From contig NZ_VIRS01000010.1 in the NCBI RefSeq assembly GCF_006912135.1, positions 1-64,000 of the forward strand: a DNA stretch of 64,000 nucleotides. The letters run 5' to 3'. The position numbers and the translations under genes were made by a program. The DNA is from Cryptosporangium phraense. GTDB lineage: Bacteria; Actinomycetota; Actinomycetes; Mycobacteriales; Cryptosporangiaceae. This document shows positions 1 through 8,286 of this stretch, piece after piece. The notes beneath the pieces were generated by a model that searched no databases, was not told the DNA's origin, and saw only the letters and a list, made by a program, of their open reading frames with translations. Each line of letters opens with the position of its first letter. Within the stretch, counting starts at the first letter, position 1.

Positions 1-57
1 GAACGCGACATTCTGCGCAAGGCGGCCCGGTATTTCGCCGGGGAGACGCGCTGGTGA
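1..57 (+). CDS. IS3-family transposase OrfA, C-terminal end only
   Basis: The last 18 codons of an upstream reading frame enter the window and stop at TGA 55-57. The next gene starts with GTG at 54-56, inside this end, and lies in the -1 frame. That is the arrangement expected for orfA/orfB of IS3-family elements, where OrfA carries the helix-turn-helix and an OrfAB fusion is made by -1 frameshifting. Only the tail is visible, so the slippery site and the left inverted repeat cannot be judged. The identity is inferred from the downstream orfB. Confidence 0.6.
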   Translation, partial: ERDILRKAARYFAGETRW

Positions 58-953
58 CCCGCTTCCAGTTCGTCGACGACCACTCTCAGCACCACAGTGT
101 GAAGCGGTTGTGCCAGGTCATCGGCCTGAACCGGTCGAGTTTCTACTACTGGAAGGCCACCGCGGGTGATCGGGCTCGCCGGGACGCGGCCGACCTGCTT
201 TTGGCCGGGCGGATCCGGGCGGTCCACGCCGAGCACGACACGACCTACGGGGCGCCCCGGATCACCGCCGAGCTGCGCGATCAGGGCACCCGGGTCAATC
301 ACGAGCGGGTCGCGCGGGTGATGACCCGGTTCGGTGTCCGCGGGCTGCGGCTGCGCCGCCGGACCCGCACGACGACGATCCCGGACCCGGCCGCGCCGAA
401 GGCCCCGGATCTGATCGGCCGGAACTTCACCGCGGCGGCACCGAATCAGCGTTACGTCGGTGACATCACCTACCTGCCGATCGGCGACCGCGGGTTCCTC
501 TACCTCGCCACCGTCATCGACCTGCACTCCCGCCGCCTGGCCGGATGGGCCATCGCCGATCACATGCGCACCGAACTGGTCCTGGACGCTCTCGAGGCCG
601 CGCGGCGCACCCGAGGCAGCCTGGCCGGAGCGATTCTGCACGTGGACCACGGAGCCCAGTACACGTCCCGGAGCTTCGCCGACGCCTGCGCCGCGGCCGG
701 CGTCAAGCTGTCGATGAGCGCGGTCGGCAGCTCCGCCGACAACGCCGCAGCCGAATCCTTCAATGCCACGCTGAAACGCGAAACCCTGCAAGGACGACGC
801 GTCTTCGCCGACGCCCGCGACGCACGACTGACCTGTTTCCGCTGGCTACACCGCTACAACACCGTCCGACGCCACTCCCGGCTCGGACACCGAGCCCCGA
901 TCACCTACGAACACACCCAAACAACCTCGGATAGATTGACCCCGGCCGCATAA
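54..953 (+). CDS. IS3-family transposase OrfB (DDE integrase core)
   Basis: This 299-residue protein is the catalytic half of an IS3-type transposase. The N-terminal part has the HTH_21-like segment with the SSFYYW motif, followed by the integrase (rve) core. The three acidic residues appear in RYVGDITYLP, HVDHGAQYTS and NAAAESFNATLKRE, in the usual D-D-E order. The end RRHSRLGHRAPITYE is typical for the family. The gene is full length and shows no frameshift, so the element may be active if its left end, outside the window, is intact. The GTG start overlaps the orfA stop. Confidence 0.88.
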   Translation: MTRFQFVDDHSQHHSVKRLCQVIGLNRSSFYYWKATAGDRARRDAADLLLAGRIRAVHAEHDTTYGAPRITAELRDQGTRVNHERVARVMTRFGVRGLRLRRRTRTTTIPDPAAPKAPDLIGRNFTAAAPNQRYVGDITYLPIGDRGFLYLATVIDLHSRRLAGWAIADHMRTELVLDALEAARRTRGSLAGAILHVDHGAQYTSRSFADACAAAGVKLSMSAVGSSADNAAAESFNATLKRETLQGRRVFADARDARLTCFRWLHRYNTVRRHSRLGHRAPITYEHTQTTSDRLTPAA

Positions 954-956
954 ATC

Positions 957-978
957 CCGTGTCCAGGATCAGGGGTCA
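957..978. repeat. Candidate right inverted repeat of the IS3 element
   Basis: Just after the orfB stop the sequence reads towards ...CAGGATCAGGGGTCA. Read from the outside in, it starts TGACCCCTGATCC, which fits the TGA-type termini of IS3-family elements. The left end is outside the window, so the repeat cannot be confirmed. If right, the element ends at about 978, directly against the decayed transposase that follows. Confidence 0.35.
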
Positions 979-1378
979 AGCCCCCCTGAGGCCGGCCTCG
1001 TAACTGGTTCGGACGGTCGCGGTGGGGTTGTGCAGGTACGCGATGGCTCGGGCGGCGTGTGCGACGCCGGTGCCGCGGCGAAAGCAGTCGCGGAGGATCG
1101 TCCGGTTCTTTATCCGGGCGTGGGGTGCGGGCCGCGGTAGGCGCCGTCGGCGACGACCAACTGAGCGTGAGCAGGCGGCGCGAGCCGGTCGAGGATGCGG
1201 TGCACGGCGGCATGTTTGGTCCCGAACAGCGGCGCGACGTCGGCGCGTCGCCAGGGTGGTGCGGTGCTACGCGGCCAGGGGCAGGCGCCACGGCCGCCCG
1301 GGTCGTCCGTCCGCCACTACGTCACCGCCCCGCCGGGCACCGTCGTGACCAGACCCCGGAACTGCCGCTCGGAACAGC
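976..1378 (-). pseudogene. Decayed IS5-family transposase (copy A)
   Basis: Reading the minus strand from about 1378 down gives fragments of an IS5-type transposase in several frames. The N-terminal piece includes LFGTKHAAVHRILDRLAPP, then VVADGAYRG. In another frame comes a C-terminal piece KNRTILRDCFRRGTGVAHAA ending near 978. The catalytic middle is deleted and a stop interrupts the N-terminal part, so it cannot make a transposase. About 230 bp of it matches 8287-8520 in inverted orientation, including the same stop lesion. The IS3 element on its 3' side may have inserted into it. Confidence 0.7.
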
Positions 1379-1396
1379 CGGGGTCTCGAACGAGCC

Positions 1397-3811
1397 CTAG
1401 CCGAAGCGGGACGCTAGCCACGGGCCGGTCACGCTGGACGGATCGGCGGCCACTTCCGCCGGCGTCCCCCGCGCCACGATGCGTCCCCCGTCCGGGCCGC
1501 CGGTCGGGCCCAGGTCCAGCACGTGATCGGCCGCGGCCAGGACGTCCAGATCGTGGTCGATGACGACGACGGTCGCGCCGTCGTCCAGGAGGCGGTCGAA
1601 GACCGCGACCAGCGTGCGGATGTCGACCGGGTGCAGGCCGGTCGAGGGCTCGTCGAAGACGTAGAGGACGTTCCGCTGGCTGCTGCGCAGGCGCGCCGCG
1701 ATCCGCAGGCGCTGCGACTCGCCGCCCGACAGCGACGGGGTCGGCTCGCCCAGCCGCAGGTAGTCCAGGCCGACGTCGGCGATCGGCCGCAGTGGCCGGA
1801 CGACCGCGGGCACGTCCCCGAAGTGGGAAAGTGCCTCCCGGACGGTCAGGTCGAGCACGTCGGCGATCGTCAGCCCGTCCACCCGCACGGCCAGCGTCGC
1901 CTCGTTGTACCGGGCGCCGTGGCAGGTCGGACAGTCCACGTTGATGTCGGGCAGGTACTGGACGTCCAGATCGATCGAACCTAGGCCCCGACAGGTGGGG
2001 CACTGGCCGTCCTTCGTGTTGAACGAGAAGTGACCGGCCGACCGGCCGGACGCGGCCGCGAAGACCGCGCGGATCGCGTCGAACGCACCCGAGTACGTGC
2101 TCGGCGTCGACCGGGCGTTCAACCCGATCGGGGTCGCGTCGATCTCCACCACCTGCCGGATCGACCCCAGGTCCACCGATCGGACGTGCGCGGGCGGCCG
2201 TGAACCGGCCAGCTGCGCCCGGGCGGCCGGAACCAGGCTGTCGAGCACGAGCGCGGTCTTCCCGGCCCCGGACGGACCGGCGACCCCGGTGAGGCGGCCG
2301 ACCGGGAACTCCGCGGTGACGTCCCGCAGGTTGTACAACTCGCGGACGCTGACCGTTATCCACTCGTCCGGCGACGGCCGGGGCTTACGGTGGACTGCCG
2401 GTTCCCCGGCCAGGTACGGCCCGATGATCGACGTGCGGTTCTTCCGGAGCTGCGCCGGCGTGCCCTCGGCGACGACGGTCCCGCCCAGGCGGCCCGCGCC
2501 CGGGCCCATCTCGATGATCCAGTCGGCCCCGGCGACGAGGTCCAGATCGTGCTCGACCATCACCACCGAGTTGCCGTTCGCGGCCAGCGCGGCGATCGTC
2601 CGGCGCAGCCCCTCGACGTTGCTCGGGTGCAGGCCGACCGACGGCTCGTCCAGGACGTACAGCATGCCGGTGGTGCTGGCCCGCACGGTCGACGTCAGCT
2701 CGATCCGCTGCCGCTCGCCGGTCGAGAGCGTGGCCCCGGCGCGGTCGAGGCCGAGGTACCCGAGACCGAGATCCAGCAGCGGGGCGATCGCGCGGGTCAG
2801 CTCGTCGACCAGGCCGGTCGTCAGCCGGGAGAGCTCGGCCGGCAGCAACGGCGGGAGCTCCTCGGCGAACGCGCGCAGGGACTCCAGGTCGAGCGCGCTG
2901 ATCTCGGCCAGGTTGCGCCCGGCCAGGTGCGAGCGCAGCGCCTCCGGCCGCAGCCGGGTGCCGTGGCAGACCGAGCACGTCTGCGCGTCCAGATACTTGC
3001 TGTTCCCGGACTTCGTCGCGGCCGTGATCGCGTTGTCGTACAGGACCTTGAGCTGCACCGGCCGGCCGTTCTTGCCCGAGACCGTGACCGTCTGGCGCAC
3101 GGGTTCCCCGTGCAGCACGAGGTCCTTCTCCGCGTCGGTCAGCGTCGCGTAGGGAACGTCCAGACGGACGCCGAGCTCGCCGGCCGCGTACAGGCTCAGA
3201 CGACGCCCGCCGACGTTCCAGGGCAGCACCGCACCCTCGGCGATCGTCTTGCCCGGGTCGGGCACCAGCGCGGCCGGGTCGACCTCGAACCGGGTCCCGA
3301 TGCCCTCGCAGGCCGGGCAGGCGCCGTACGAGTTGAACGCGAACGACTCCGCGCCCGGCATCTCGAACCGGGCGCCGCAGGTCGGGCAGGTGATCTCCAT
3401 CGCCTGGGTCGCGATCGACGGCGGGACGCCGTGGCCGTTCGGGCAGGTGTGGGTGCCCAGCCGCGACATCGTCAGCCGGAGCACGTTGAGGACCTCGCTC
3501 ATCGTGCCGACCGTGCTCCGCGGGCCGGGAACCGGCGGACGCTGGCGCAGCGCGAGCGCCGGGGGCAGATGGTCGATGCGGTCGGCGTCCGGGCGCTGGG
3601 CCTGGGTGAGCCGGCGCCTGCTGTACGTGCTCAGGCCCTCGAGGAAGCGGTGCAGGCCCTCGGCGTATAGCGTGCCCATGGCGAGGGAGGTCTTGCCCGA
3701 GCCGGACACGCCGGCGATCGCGACGACCCGCCACAGGGGGACGTCGACGTCGAGGTCGCGCAGGGTGTTGTGGCGGACGCCGCGGGCCTCGATGGCCTGG
3801 GGGAGCTGCAT
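1397..3811 (-). CDS. UvrA-like ABC ATPase (short, class II / DrrC type)
   Basis: This 804-residue protein has the two-ATPase layout of UvrA. Walker A motifs are GVSGSGKTSLA near residue 34 and GPSGAGKTALV in the second half. The signatures are LSTGERQR and LSGGESQRLRIAARL. Zinc-type CxxC pairs occur (CPTCGARF...CPAC and CPTCRG...CPTCHG). It is about 150 residues shorter than housekeeping UvrA (about 950), as in UvrA2/DrrC paralogues linked to resistance against DNA-binding compounds. It sits 10 bp downstream of a VanZ-family gene on the same strand, so the two probably form one transcript. No uvrB or uvrC is near. A drug-protection role is inferred; a repair role is not excluded. Confidence 0.85.
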   Translation of the reverse strand: MQLPQAIEARGVRHNTLRDLDVDVPLWRVVAIAGVSGSGKTSLAMGTLYAEGLHRFLEGLSTYSRRRLTQAQRPDADRIDHLPPALALRQRPPVPGPRSTVGTMSEVLNVLRLTMSRLGTHTCPNGHGVPPSIATQAMEITCPTCGARFEMPGAESFAFNSYGACPACEGIGTRFEVDPAALVPDPGKTIAEGAVLPWNVGGRRLSLYAAGELGVRLDVPYATLTDAEKDLVLHGEPVRQTVTVSGKNGRPVQLKVLYDNAITAATKSGNSKYLDAQTCSVCHGTRLRPEALRSHLAGRNLAEISALDLESLRAFAEELPPLLPAELSRLTTGLVDELTRAIAPLLDLGLGYLGLDRAGATLSTGERQRIELTSTVRASTTGMLYVLDEPSVGLHPSNVEGLRRTIAALAANGNSVVMVEHDLDLVAGADWIIEMGPGAGRLGGTVVAEGTPAQLRKNRTSIIGPYLAGEPAVHRKPRPSPDEWITVSVRELYNLRDVTAEFPVGRLTGVAGPSGAGKTALVLDSLVPAARAQLAGSRPPAHVRSVDLGSIRQVVEIDATPIGLNARSTPSTYSGAFDAIRAVFAAASGRSAGHFSFNTKDGQCPTCRGLGSIDLDVQYLPDINVDCPTCHGARYNEATLAVRVDGLTIADVLDLTVREALSHFGDVPAVVRPLRPIADVGLDYLRLGEPTPSLSGGESQRLRIAARLRSSQRNVLYVFDEPSTGLHPVDIRTLVAVFDRLLDDGATVVVIDHDLDVLAAADHVLDLGPTGGPDGGRIVARGTPAEVAADPSSVTGPWLASRFG

Positions 3812-3821
3812 GGTTACCGGT

Positions 3822-4430
3822 CTAGCCGGTGCGGGCCACCGCTGCCGTGGCGGACGTCACACTGCCGGAGCACTCCCACCAGCGGCGGGACGCGGCCGCG
3901 GCCAGCGCGGCGCCGACCGCGTTGAGCAGCACGTCGTCGATCGAGGAGACGCGGTCCAGCCGCAGGACGTACTGCGCGGTCTCGATGACGATCGAGCAGC
4001 CGGCCGCCAGCGCCAGAATCCGCGGCACCGACGCCAGCGCCCGGAACCGCATCGGCGCGAAGAACCCGAGAGCCGCCAGCACCAGCAGGTTGCCCCCGAT
4101 CTGGCCCACCGCCGCCGACGACTCCGCGATCGCGATCAGGTCCCGGAACGGCACCAGGCTCACCCGTCCGGGCTCGGCCCCGGCCCGGTAGCCCGGCAGC
4201 AGCGTCACCCACACGAACGGCACGGTCCCGTAGACCATCCCGACGTCGGCCAACGCCACCGGAAGACCCCGGCGGCGCCCGATCGCCCACACCAGCACCG
4301 CAGCCAGCGGAAACGCCAGCGCGGTCAGCATCACCACCCCGGCCACCGAACCGAACCAGGTGTGCCACCCTCCGTGGATCAGTCCTTCCCAGGGCGACGT
4401 CCGGAGCGGGGGCTGTGGTGCGCGGTCCAT
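3822..4430 (-). CDS. VanZ-family membrane protein
   Basis: The protein (about 202 residues from ATG 4430; a TTG start at 4442 is also possible) has four to five hydrophobic stretches. It carries the VanZ hallmark near the C-terminus: an acidic/glutamine pair in SIVIETAQYVL followed by SSIDDVLLNAVGA. VanZ proteins are integral membrane proteins; the best-known member gives low-level teicoplanin resistance, but most are uncharacterised. Its gene is immediately upstream of the UvrA-like gene. The 143 bp between this start and the next plus-strand gene would hold both divergent promoters. No strong ribosome-binding site marks the start, so it is uncertain by four codons. Confidence 0.75.
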   Translation of the reverse strand: MDRAPQPPLRTSPWEGLIHGGWHTWFGSVAGVVMLTALAFPLAAVLVWAIGRRRGLPVALADVGMVYGTVPFVWVTLLPGYRAGAEPGRVSLVPFRDLIAIAESSAAVGQIGGNLLVLAALGFFAPMRFRALASVPRILALAAGCSIVIETAQYVLRLDRVSSIDDVLLNAVGAALAAAASRRWWECSGSVTSATAAVARTG

Positions 4431-4573
4431 CCGTCCAGCCAAACGCGCCGGCCGTTGCGCGCGCGTATCCCGTTTTCGATACGCCCGCGATATGTCCGGC
4501 CGACCGAGCCGACCGCCCGATCTTCGTCCGGACGACCCAATACACCCCGGTGCTCCGGAACTACTGTCCAGGA

Positions 4574-4807
4574 ATGAGCCAGACCGAGCGCGTGCTGTCG
4601 GCCGTCGCGGTCGACGATCCGCGGATCCCGAGCCGGATCTGCGGTCTGCTGGTGCAGCGGGCCGTGCCGGTCACCCGCATCGAGCTCCGCCGCGAGGTGA
4701 ACACCTGGGCGATCCGGCTCGTCGTCCGCGTCGCCGGGGACGCCGAGGCCCGGCTCGTCGCCGAGCGCCTCAACCGCCTCGTCGGCGTAGTGGAGGTCTC
4801 GTGCTGA
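4574..4807 (+). CDS. Small ACT-domain protein, IlvN/IlvM-like
   Basis: This 77-residue protein is a single ACT-type fold. The pattern LSAVAVDDPRIPSRICGLLVQR, then IELRRE, then RLVAERLNRLVGVVEVS follows the ACT domain of the acetolactate synthase small subunit, whose core ends in ...QLNKLI.V.KV. It lacks the C-terminal half of IlvN. No large subunit is near; instead its stop overlaps the start of the N-acyl-D-amino acid deacylase (GTG 4801), implying translational coupling. It may bind an amino acid and tune the neighbouring enzyme, but this is inferred from position only. Confidence 0.6.
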   Translation: MSQTERVLSAVAVDDPRIPSRICGLLVQRAVPVTRIELRREVNTWAIRLVVRVAGDAEARLVAERLNRLVGVVEVSC

Positions 4808-6282
4808 GCGCCGATCTGGTGCTGCGCGGCGGACGGGTGATCGACCCCGAGACCGGGCTCGACGCGCCCCGCGACGTCGGCATCCGCGGTGACCGCATCG
4901 TCGCGGTCACCCAGGACCCGCTGGACGGACGCCGGGTCGTCGACGTCGCCGGGCTGGTCGTCGCGCCCGGTTTCGTCGACCTGCACAGTCACGGCCAGGC
5001 CCTGGCCGAGTGCCGTCTGCAGGCGCTCGACGGCGTCACCACCGCGCTCGAGCTGGAGGCGGGCGCCGCGCCGGTGGCGCACGCCTACCGCCGGTCGGCC
5101 GAGGAGGGGAGGCCGATCAACTACGGGTTCTCGGCCTCCTGGGCCGCGGCCCGCATGCACGTCGTCGGCGGCGGTCCGCTCTCCGGCTGGCCGTTGGAGC
5201 AGATCAGTGCCCGGCTGGGCGCGGACGCCTGGCGGGCGCCGGCGACGCCGGCGCAGACCGACCGCCTGCTCGCGGTCCTGGAACACGAGCTGGCCGACGG
5301 CGCGCTCGGCATCGGCCTGCTGATCGGCTACGCCCCGGCCACCGACCCGGCCGAGTACGTGCGCGTCGCCGAGCTGGCGGCGCGCGCCGGAGCACCGACG
5401 TTCACCCACGCCCGCCCGCTGGCCGAGCAGGACCCCGGCGTCGCGGTCGACGGAGCCGACGAGATCACCCGGGTCGCGGCCGAGACCGGCGCCCACATGC
5501 ACTACTGCCACATCAACTCGACGTCGGCCCGGCACCTCGACCGGGTGCAGGCGCTCGTCGAGAAGGTGCGGGCCGAGGGTGCGCGGGTGACGACCGAGGC
5601 CTACCCCTACGGCGCCGGGATGACCGCGATCGGCGCGGACTACTTCGCCCCCGACCGGCTGCACGTCCTCGGGGCGACCGGCACCCCGTCCGACGTCGTC
5701 TACGTCCGGACGGGCGAGACCGTCGCCTCGGTCGAGCGGCTCGCCGAGCTCCGCGCCGCGGACCCCGGCGGCCTCGCGTTCATCAAGACGTTCGACGAGG
5801 ACGGCGCGCCGGACCGGCTGGCCGGGCTCGTCGGTCTGCCGGGAGCGGTCGTCGCGTCGGACGCGGTGCCGCTGGTCTGCGAGCCCGGACACGTCTTCGA
5901 CCCGGCTTCCTGGCCGCTGCCGGATTTCGTCCGGACTCACCCGCGGGGCGCGGGGACGTTCGCCCGCACGCTCCGGATCGCCCGCGAGACCGGCGCGCTC
6001 TCGTTGCCCGACGCGATCGCCCGGTGCAGTCTCGAGCCGGCCCGCATCGTCGAGCGGGCCGCGCCCGCCCTGCGCCGGAAGGGCCGGGTACAGGTGGGCT
6101 GCGACGCCGACCTGGTCGTGTTCGACCCCTCGGCAGTCACCGACAACGCCACCTACGCGGACACCGTGCGTCCGTCGAGCGGGTTCGCTTGGGTGCTGGT
6201 CAACGGGGTGCCCGTGGTGGCCGACGGGGAGCTGGTGCAGTCGGCCCGGCCCGGCCGGGCGATCCGGCGCGATGCCCGATAG
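4801..6282 (+). CDS. N-acyl-D-amino acid deacylase (amidohydrolase family)
   Basis: This 493-residue amidohydrolase resembles D-aminoacylase, which hydrolyses N-acyl-D-amino acids to the D-amino acid and a fatty or acetic acid. The metal-binding DLHSHG motif is near residue 60, and later metal-site residues lie in FTHARPL and HMHYCHINSTSARH. The C-terminal ADLVVFDP strand is typical of the superfamily. The GTG start overlaps the ACT gene, and the stop TAG (6280-6282) lies inside a palindrome proposed as the LysR-type box for gabT. Downstream is gabT, so the locus may feed amino groups into the GABA route. Exact substrate is unknown. Confidence 0.82.
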   Translation: MLSADLVLRGGRVIDPETGLDAPRDVGIRGDRIVAVTQDPLDGRRVVDVAGLVVAPGFVDLHSHGQALAECRLQALDGVTTALELEAGAAPVAHAYRRSAEEGRPINYGFSASWAAARMHVVGGGPLSGWPLEQISARLGADAWRAPATPAQTDRLLAVLEHELADGALGIGLLIGYAPATDPAEYVRVAELAARAGAPTFTHARPLAEQDPGVAVDGADEITRVAAETGAHMHYCHINSTSARHLDRVQALVEKVRAEGARVTTEAYPYGAGMTAIGADYFAPDRLHVLGATGTPSDVVYVRTGETVASVERLAELRAADPGGLAFIKTFDEDGAPDRLAGLVGLPGAVVASDAVPLVCEPGHVFDPASWPLPDFVRTHPRGAGTFARTLRIARETGALSLPDAIARCSLEPARIVERAAPALRRKGRVQVGCDADLVVFDPSAVTDNATYADTVRPSSGFAWVLVNGVPVVADGELVQSARPGRAIRRDAR

Positions 6283-6286
6283 GCAT
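6272..6286 (+). promoter_or_regulatory. LysR-type box upstream of gabT
   Basis: ATGCCCGATAGGCAT is a palindrome with arms ATGCC and GGCAT and contains the T-N11-A pattern of LysR-type regulator sites. The same box type (ATGCCTCCGAGGCAT) lies at 60234-60248 between a divergent LysR gene and gabD. In both places a conserved block begins exactly 33 bp after the box start. The box overlaps the stop codon of the deacylase gene. Confidence 0.7.
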
Positions 6287-6304
6287 GGAGAACATGAAAT
6301 CCAG

Positions 6305-6320
6305 GCATTGGACAGCATAG
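6305..6320 (+). promoter_or_regulatory. Conserved gab promoter block (gabT copy)
   Basis: GCATTGGACAGCATAG here matches GCATTGGACGGCATAG at 60267-60282 in 15 of 16 positions. It starts 40 bp before the gabT ATG; the gabD copy starts 39 bp before its ATG. It could hold the activation site and promoter core for the LysR regulator. It contains extra GCAT half-sites, matching the arms of the upstream box. No conventional -35/-10 pair is clear. Confidence 0.6.
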
Positions 6321-6344
6321 GCGCCGACTCCCCAGGCTGAGAAC

Positions 6345-7670
6345 ATGACGACCCCTCTGCCGCAGAGCCGCCACCTCGCCACCGCCGTGCCCGGCCCCCG
6401 CTCACAGGAGCTGATGGCCCGCAAGTCCGGCGCCGTCGCCTCCGGCGTCGGCACCACGATGCCGGTGTTCGCGGTCCGCGCGTCCGGCGGCATCGTCGAG
6501 GACGTCGACGGCAACCGGTTCATCGACCTCGGCTCCGGCATCGCGGTCACGACCGTCGGCAACAGCGCGCCCCGGGTGGTCGAGGCGGTCACCGCGCAGG
6601 CCGCCGCGTTCACCCACACCTGCTTCATGGTGACGCCCTACGAGGGCTACGTCGACGTCGCCGAGGCGCTGAACCGGCTGACGCCGGGGGACCATCCGAA
6701 GCGGACCGCGCTGTTCAACTCGGGCGCGGAGGCGGTGGAGAACGCGGTGAAGATCGCGCGGTCGTTCACCAAGCGCCCGGCGGTCGTCGCGTTCGACCAC
6801 GGCTACCACGGCCGGACCAACCTCACGATGGCCCTGACCGCCAAGAACATGCCGTACAAGCAGGGGTTCGGGCCGTTCGCGCCGGAGATCTACCGGGCGC
6901 CGCTCTCGTACCCGTTCCGCGACGGCGGCCTCGACGGGCCGGCCGCCGCCCGGCGCGCGCTGGACATGATCGAGAAGCAGATCGGGGCCTCGAACCTGGC
7001 CGCGCTGGTGATCGAGCCGATCCAGGGCGAGGGCGGCTTCGTGGAGCCCGCGCCGGGATTCCTGCCCGCGCTGGCGTCCTGGTGCCGGGACAACGGCGTC
7101 GTGTTCGTCGCCGACGAGGTGCAGACCGGCTTCGCCCGCACCGGCGACCTGTTCGCGTGCGCGCACGAGGGAGTGGTTCCCGACCTGATCGTCACGGCCA
7201 AGGGCATCGCCGGCGGTCTGCCGCTGTCCGCGGTCACCGGCCGCGCCGAGATCATGGACGCGCCCCACTCCGGTGGCCTCGGCGGCACCTACGGTGGAAA
7301 CCCGCTCGCCTGCGCGGCCGCGCTCGCCGCGATCGCGACGATCGAGGAGGACGGCCTCGTCGGCCGCGCCCGCGACATCGAACGCCTGATGAAAGCGCGC
7401 CTGTCCAAGCTCCAGTCCGACGACGCCCGGCTGGGCGACGTCCGCGGGCGGGGCGCGATGATCGCGGTGGAGCTCGTCGAGCCGGGGACGACGGCACCGG
7501 ACGCCGGGCTGGCCCGCCGGGTCGCGGCCGCCGCGCACCAGGCCGGCGTGATCGTCCTGACCTGCGGCACCGACGGCAACGTGCTCCGGTTCCTCCCGCC
7601 GCTGACGATCTCCGACGAGCTGCTGGAAGACGCCTTGGACGTCCTGGCCGACGCGTTCGCCGCCGCGTAG
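6345..7670 (+). CDS. gabT: 4-aminobutyrate aminotransferase
   Basis: This 441-residue class III aminotransferase would move the amino group of GABA (or a related omega-amino acid) to 2-oxoglutarate, giving succinic semialdehyde. Diagnostic segments are LFNSGAEAVENAVKIAR, the pyridoxal-contacting FDHGYHGRTNLTMALT, VIEPIQGEGGF, VADEVQTGFARTG, and the Schiff-base lysine in LIVTAKGIAGGLPLSAVTGR. Length is normal for GabT. Its promoter region shares a LysR-type box and a 16-bp block, at identical spacing, with the probable succinic semialdehyde dehydrogenase gene at 60306. A MarR gene follows after 46 bp. Confidence 0.87.
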   Translation: MTTPLPQSRHLATAVPGPRSQELMARKSGAVASGVGTTMPVFAVRASGGIVEDVDGNRFIDLGSGIAVTTVGNSAPRVVEAVTAQAAAFTHTCFMVTPYEGYVDVAEALNRLTPGDHPKRTALFNSGAEAVENAVKIARSFTKRPAVVAFDHGYHGRTNLTMALTAKNMPYKQGFGPFAPEIYRAPLSYPFRDGGLDGPAAARRALDMIEKQIGASNLAALVIEPIQGEGGFVEPAPGFLPALASWCRDNGVVFVADEVQTGFARTGDLFACAHEGVVPDLIVTAKGIAGGLPLSAVTGRAEIMDAPHSGGLGGTYGGNPLACAAALAAIATIEEDGLVGRARDIERLMKARLSKLQSDDARLGDVRGRGAMIAVELVEPGTTAPDAGLARRVAAAAHQAGVIVLTCGTDGNVLRFLPPLTISDELLEDALDVLADAFAAA

Positions 7671-7716
7671 TCGTCCCGGCTCCGCGCCGTAGAATCAGGT
7701 CGGCGAAAGGGGTTCG

Positions 7717-8220
7717 ATGACGGGATCGCACACGCTGCGGGCGACGGAGCAGGCCGTCGAGGAGCGGCTGGCCGGAATGTCGCTGGACACCAGCGCGATG
7801 TGGGCGGTCTCCAACATCTACCGCGCCACCACCGCGATCCGCAACCACCTCGAGCAGACCGTCCTGCGTGACACCGGGCTCACCTGGACCGGGTTCGTCG
7901 TGCTGTGGGTCGTCTGGATCTGGGGCGAGATCGAGACCGCGCAGGCCGCGGCCGAGGCCGGCATCTCCAAGGGGACGCTGACCGGCGTCGTCAAGACGCT
8001 GGAGTCCTACCGGCACATCAAGCGGACCCGCCACGAGACCGACAAGCGCCGGGTGGTGCTGTCGATGAGCCCGTCCGGCCGCAAGCTGATGGAGGGCCTC
8101 TTCCCGGCGTTCAACCGGGAGGAGGCGTTCGTCGTCCGAGGGCTCTCCGACGACCGGCGCAAGGAGCTCGCCGACTCGCTGCGCACGATCGTCGAGGAGC
8201 TGGAGCAGCCCAAGGCGTGA
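7717..8220 (+). CDS. MarR-family transcriptional regulator
   Basis: This 167-residue protein has the MarR winged helix. An N-terminal helix (AVSNIYRATTAIRNHLEQ) precedes the HTH around AQAAAEAGISKGTLTGVVKTLE, and the wing basic pair appears in HETDKRRVVLSMSPSGRKL. A Shine-Dalgarno AAAGGGG stands 5 bp before the ATG. It lies 46 bp behind gabT and might be cotranscribed. MarR proteins usually sense small phenolic or acidic ligands; nothing in the sequence reveals the ligand or targets. Its 3' side is the boundary to degraded transposase DNA. Confidence 0.85.
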   Translation: MTGSHTLRATEQAVEERLAGMSLDTSAMWAVSNIYRATTAIRNHLEQTVLRDTGLTWTGFVVLWVVWIWGEIETAQAAAEAGISKGTLTGVVKTLESYRHIKRTRHETDKRRVVLSMSPSGRKLMEGLFPAFNREEAFVVRGLSDDRRKELADSLRTIVEELEQPKA

Positions 8221-8286
8221 CTCGTCATCCCGGCCGGTGCTGGTCGTTGGCGCGGTGTGGTGGTGTTGTCCGCGTCGCGGTCGGGC

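Noticed and set aside
1397-3811. Housekeeping excinuclease UvrA
   Set aside because: The protein is about 150 residues short, its first signature motif is altered (LSTGERQR), and no other repair gene is near.
4561-6405. Long minus-strand open frame opposite the D-aminoacylase gene
   Set aside because: No recognisable domain; the plus strand carries amidohydrolase motifs and the coupled start.
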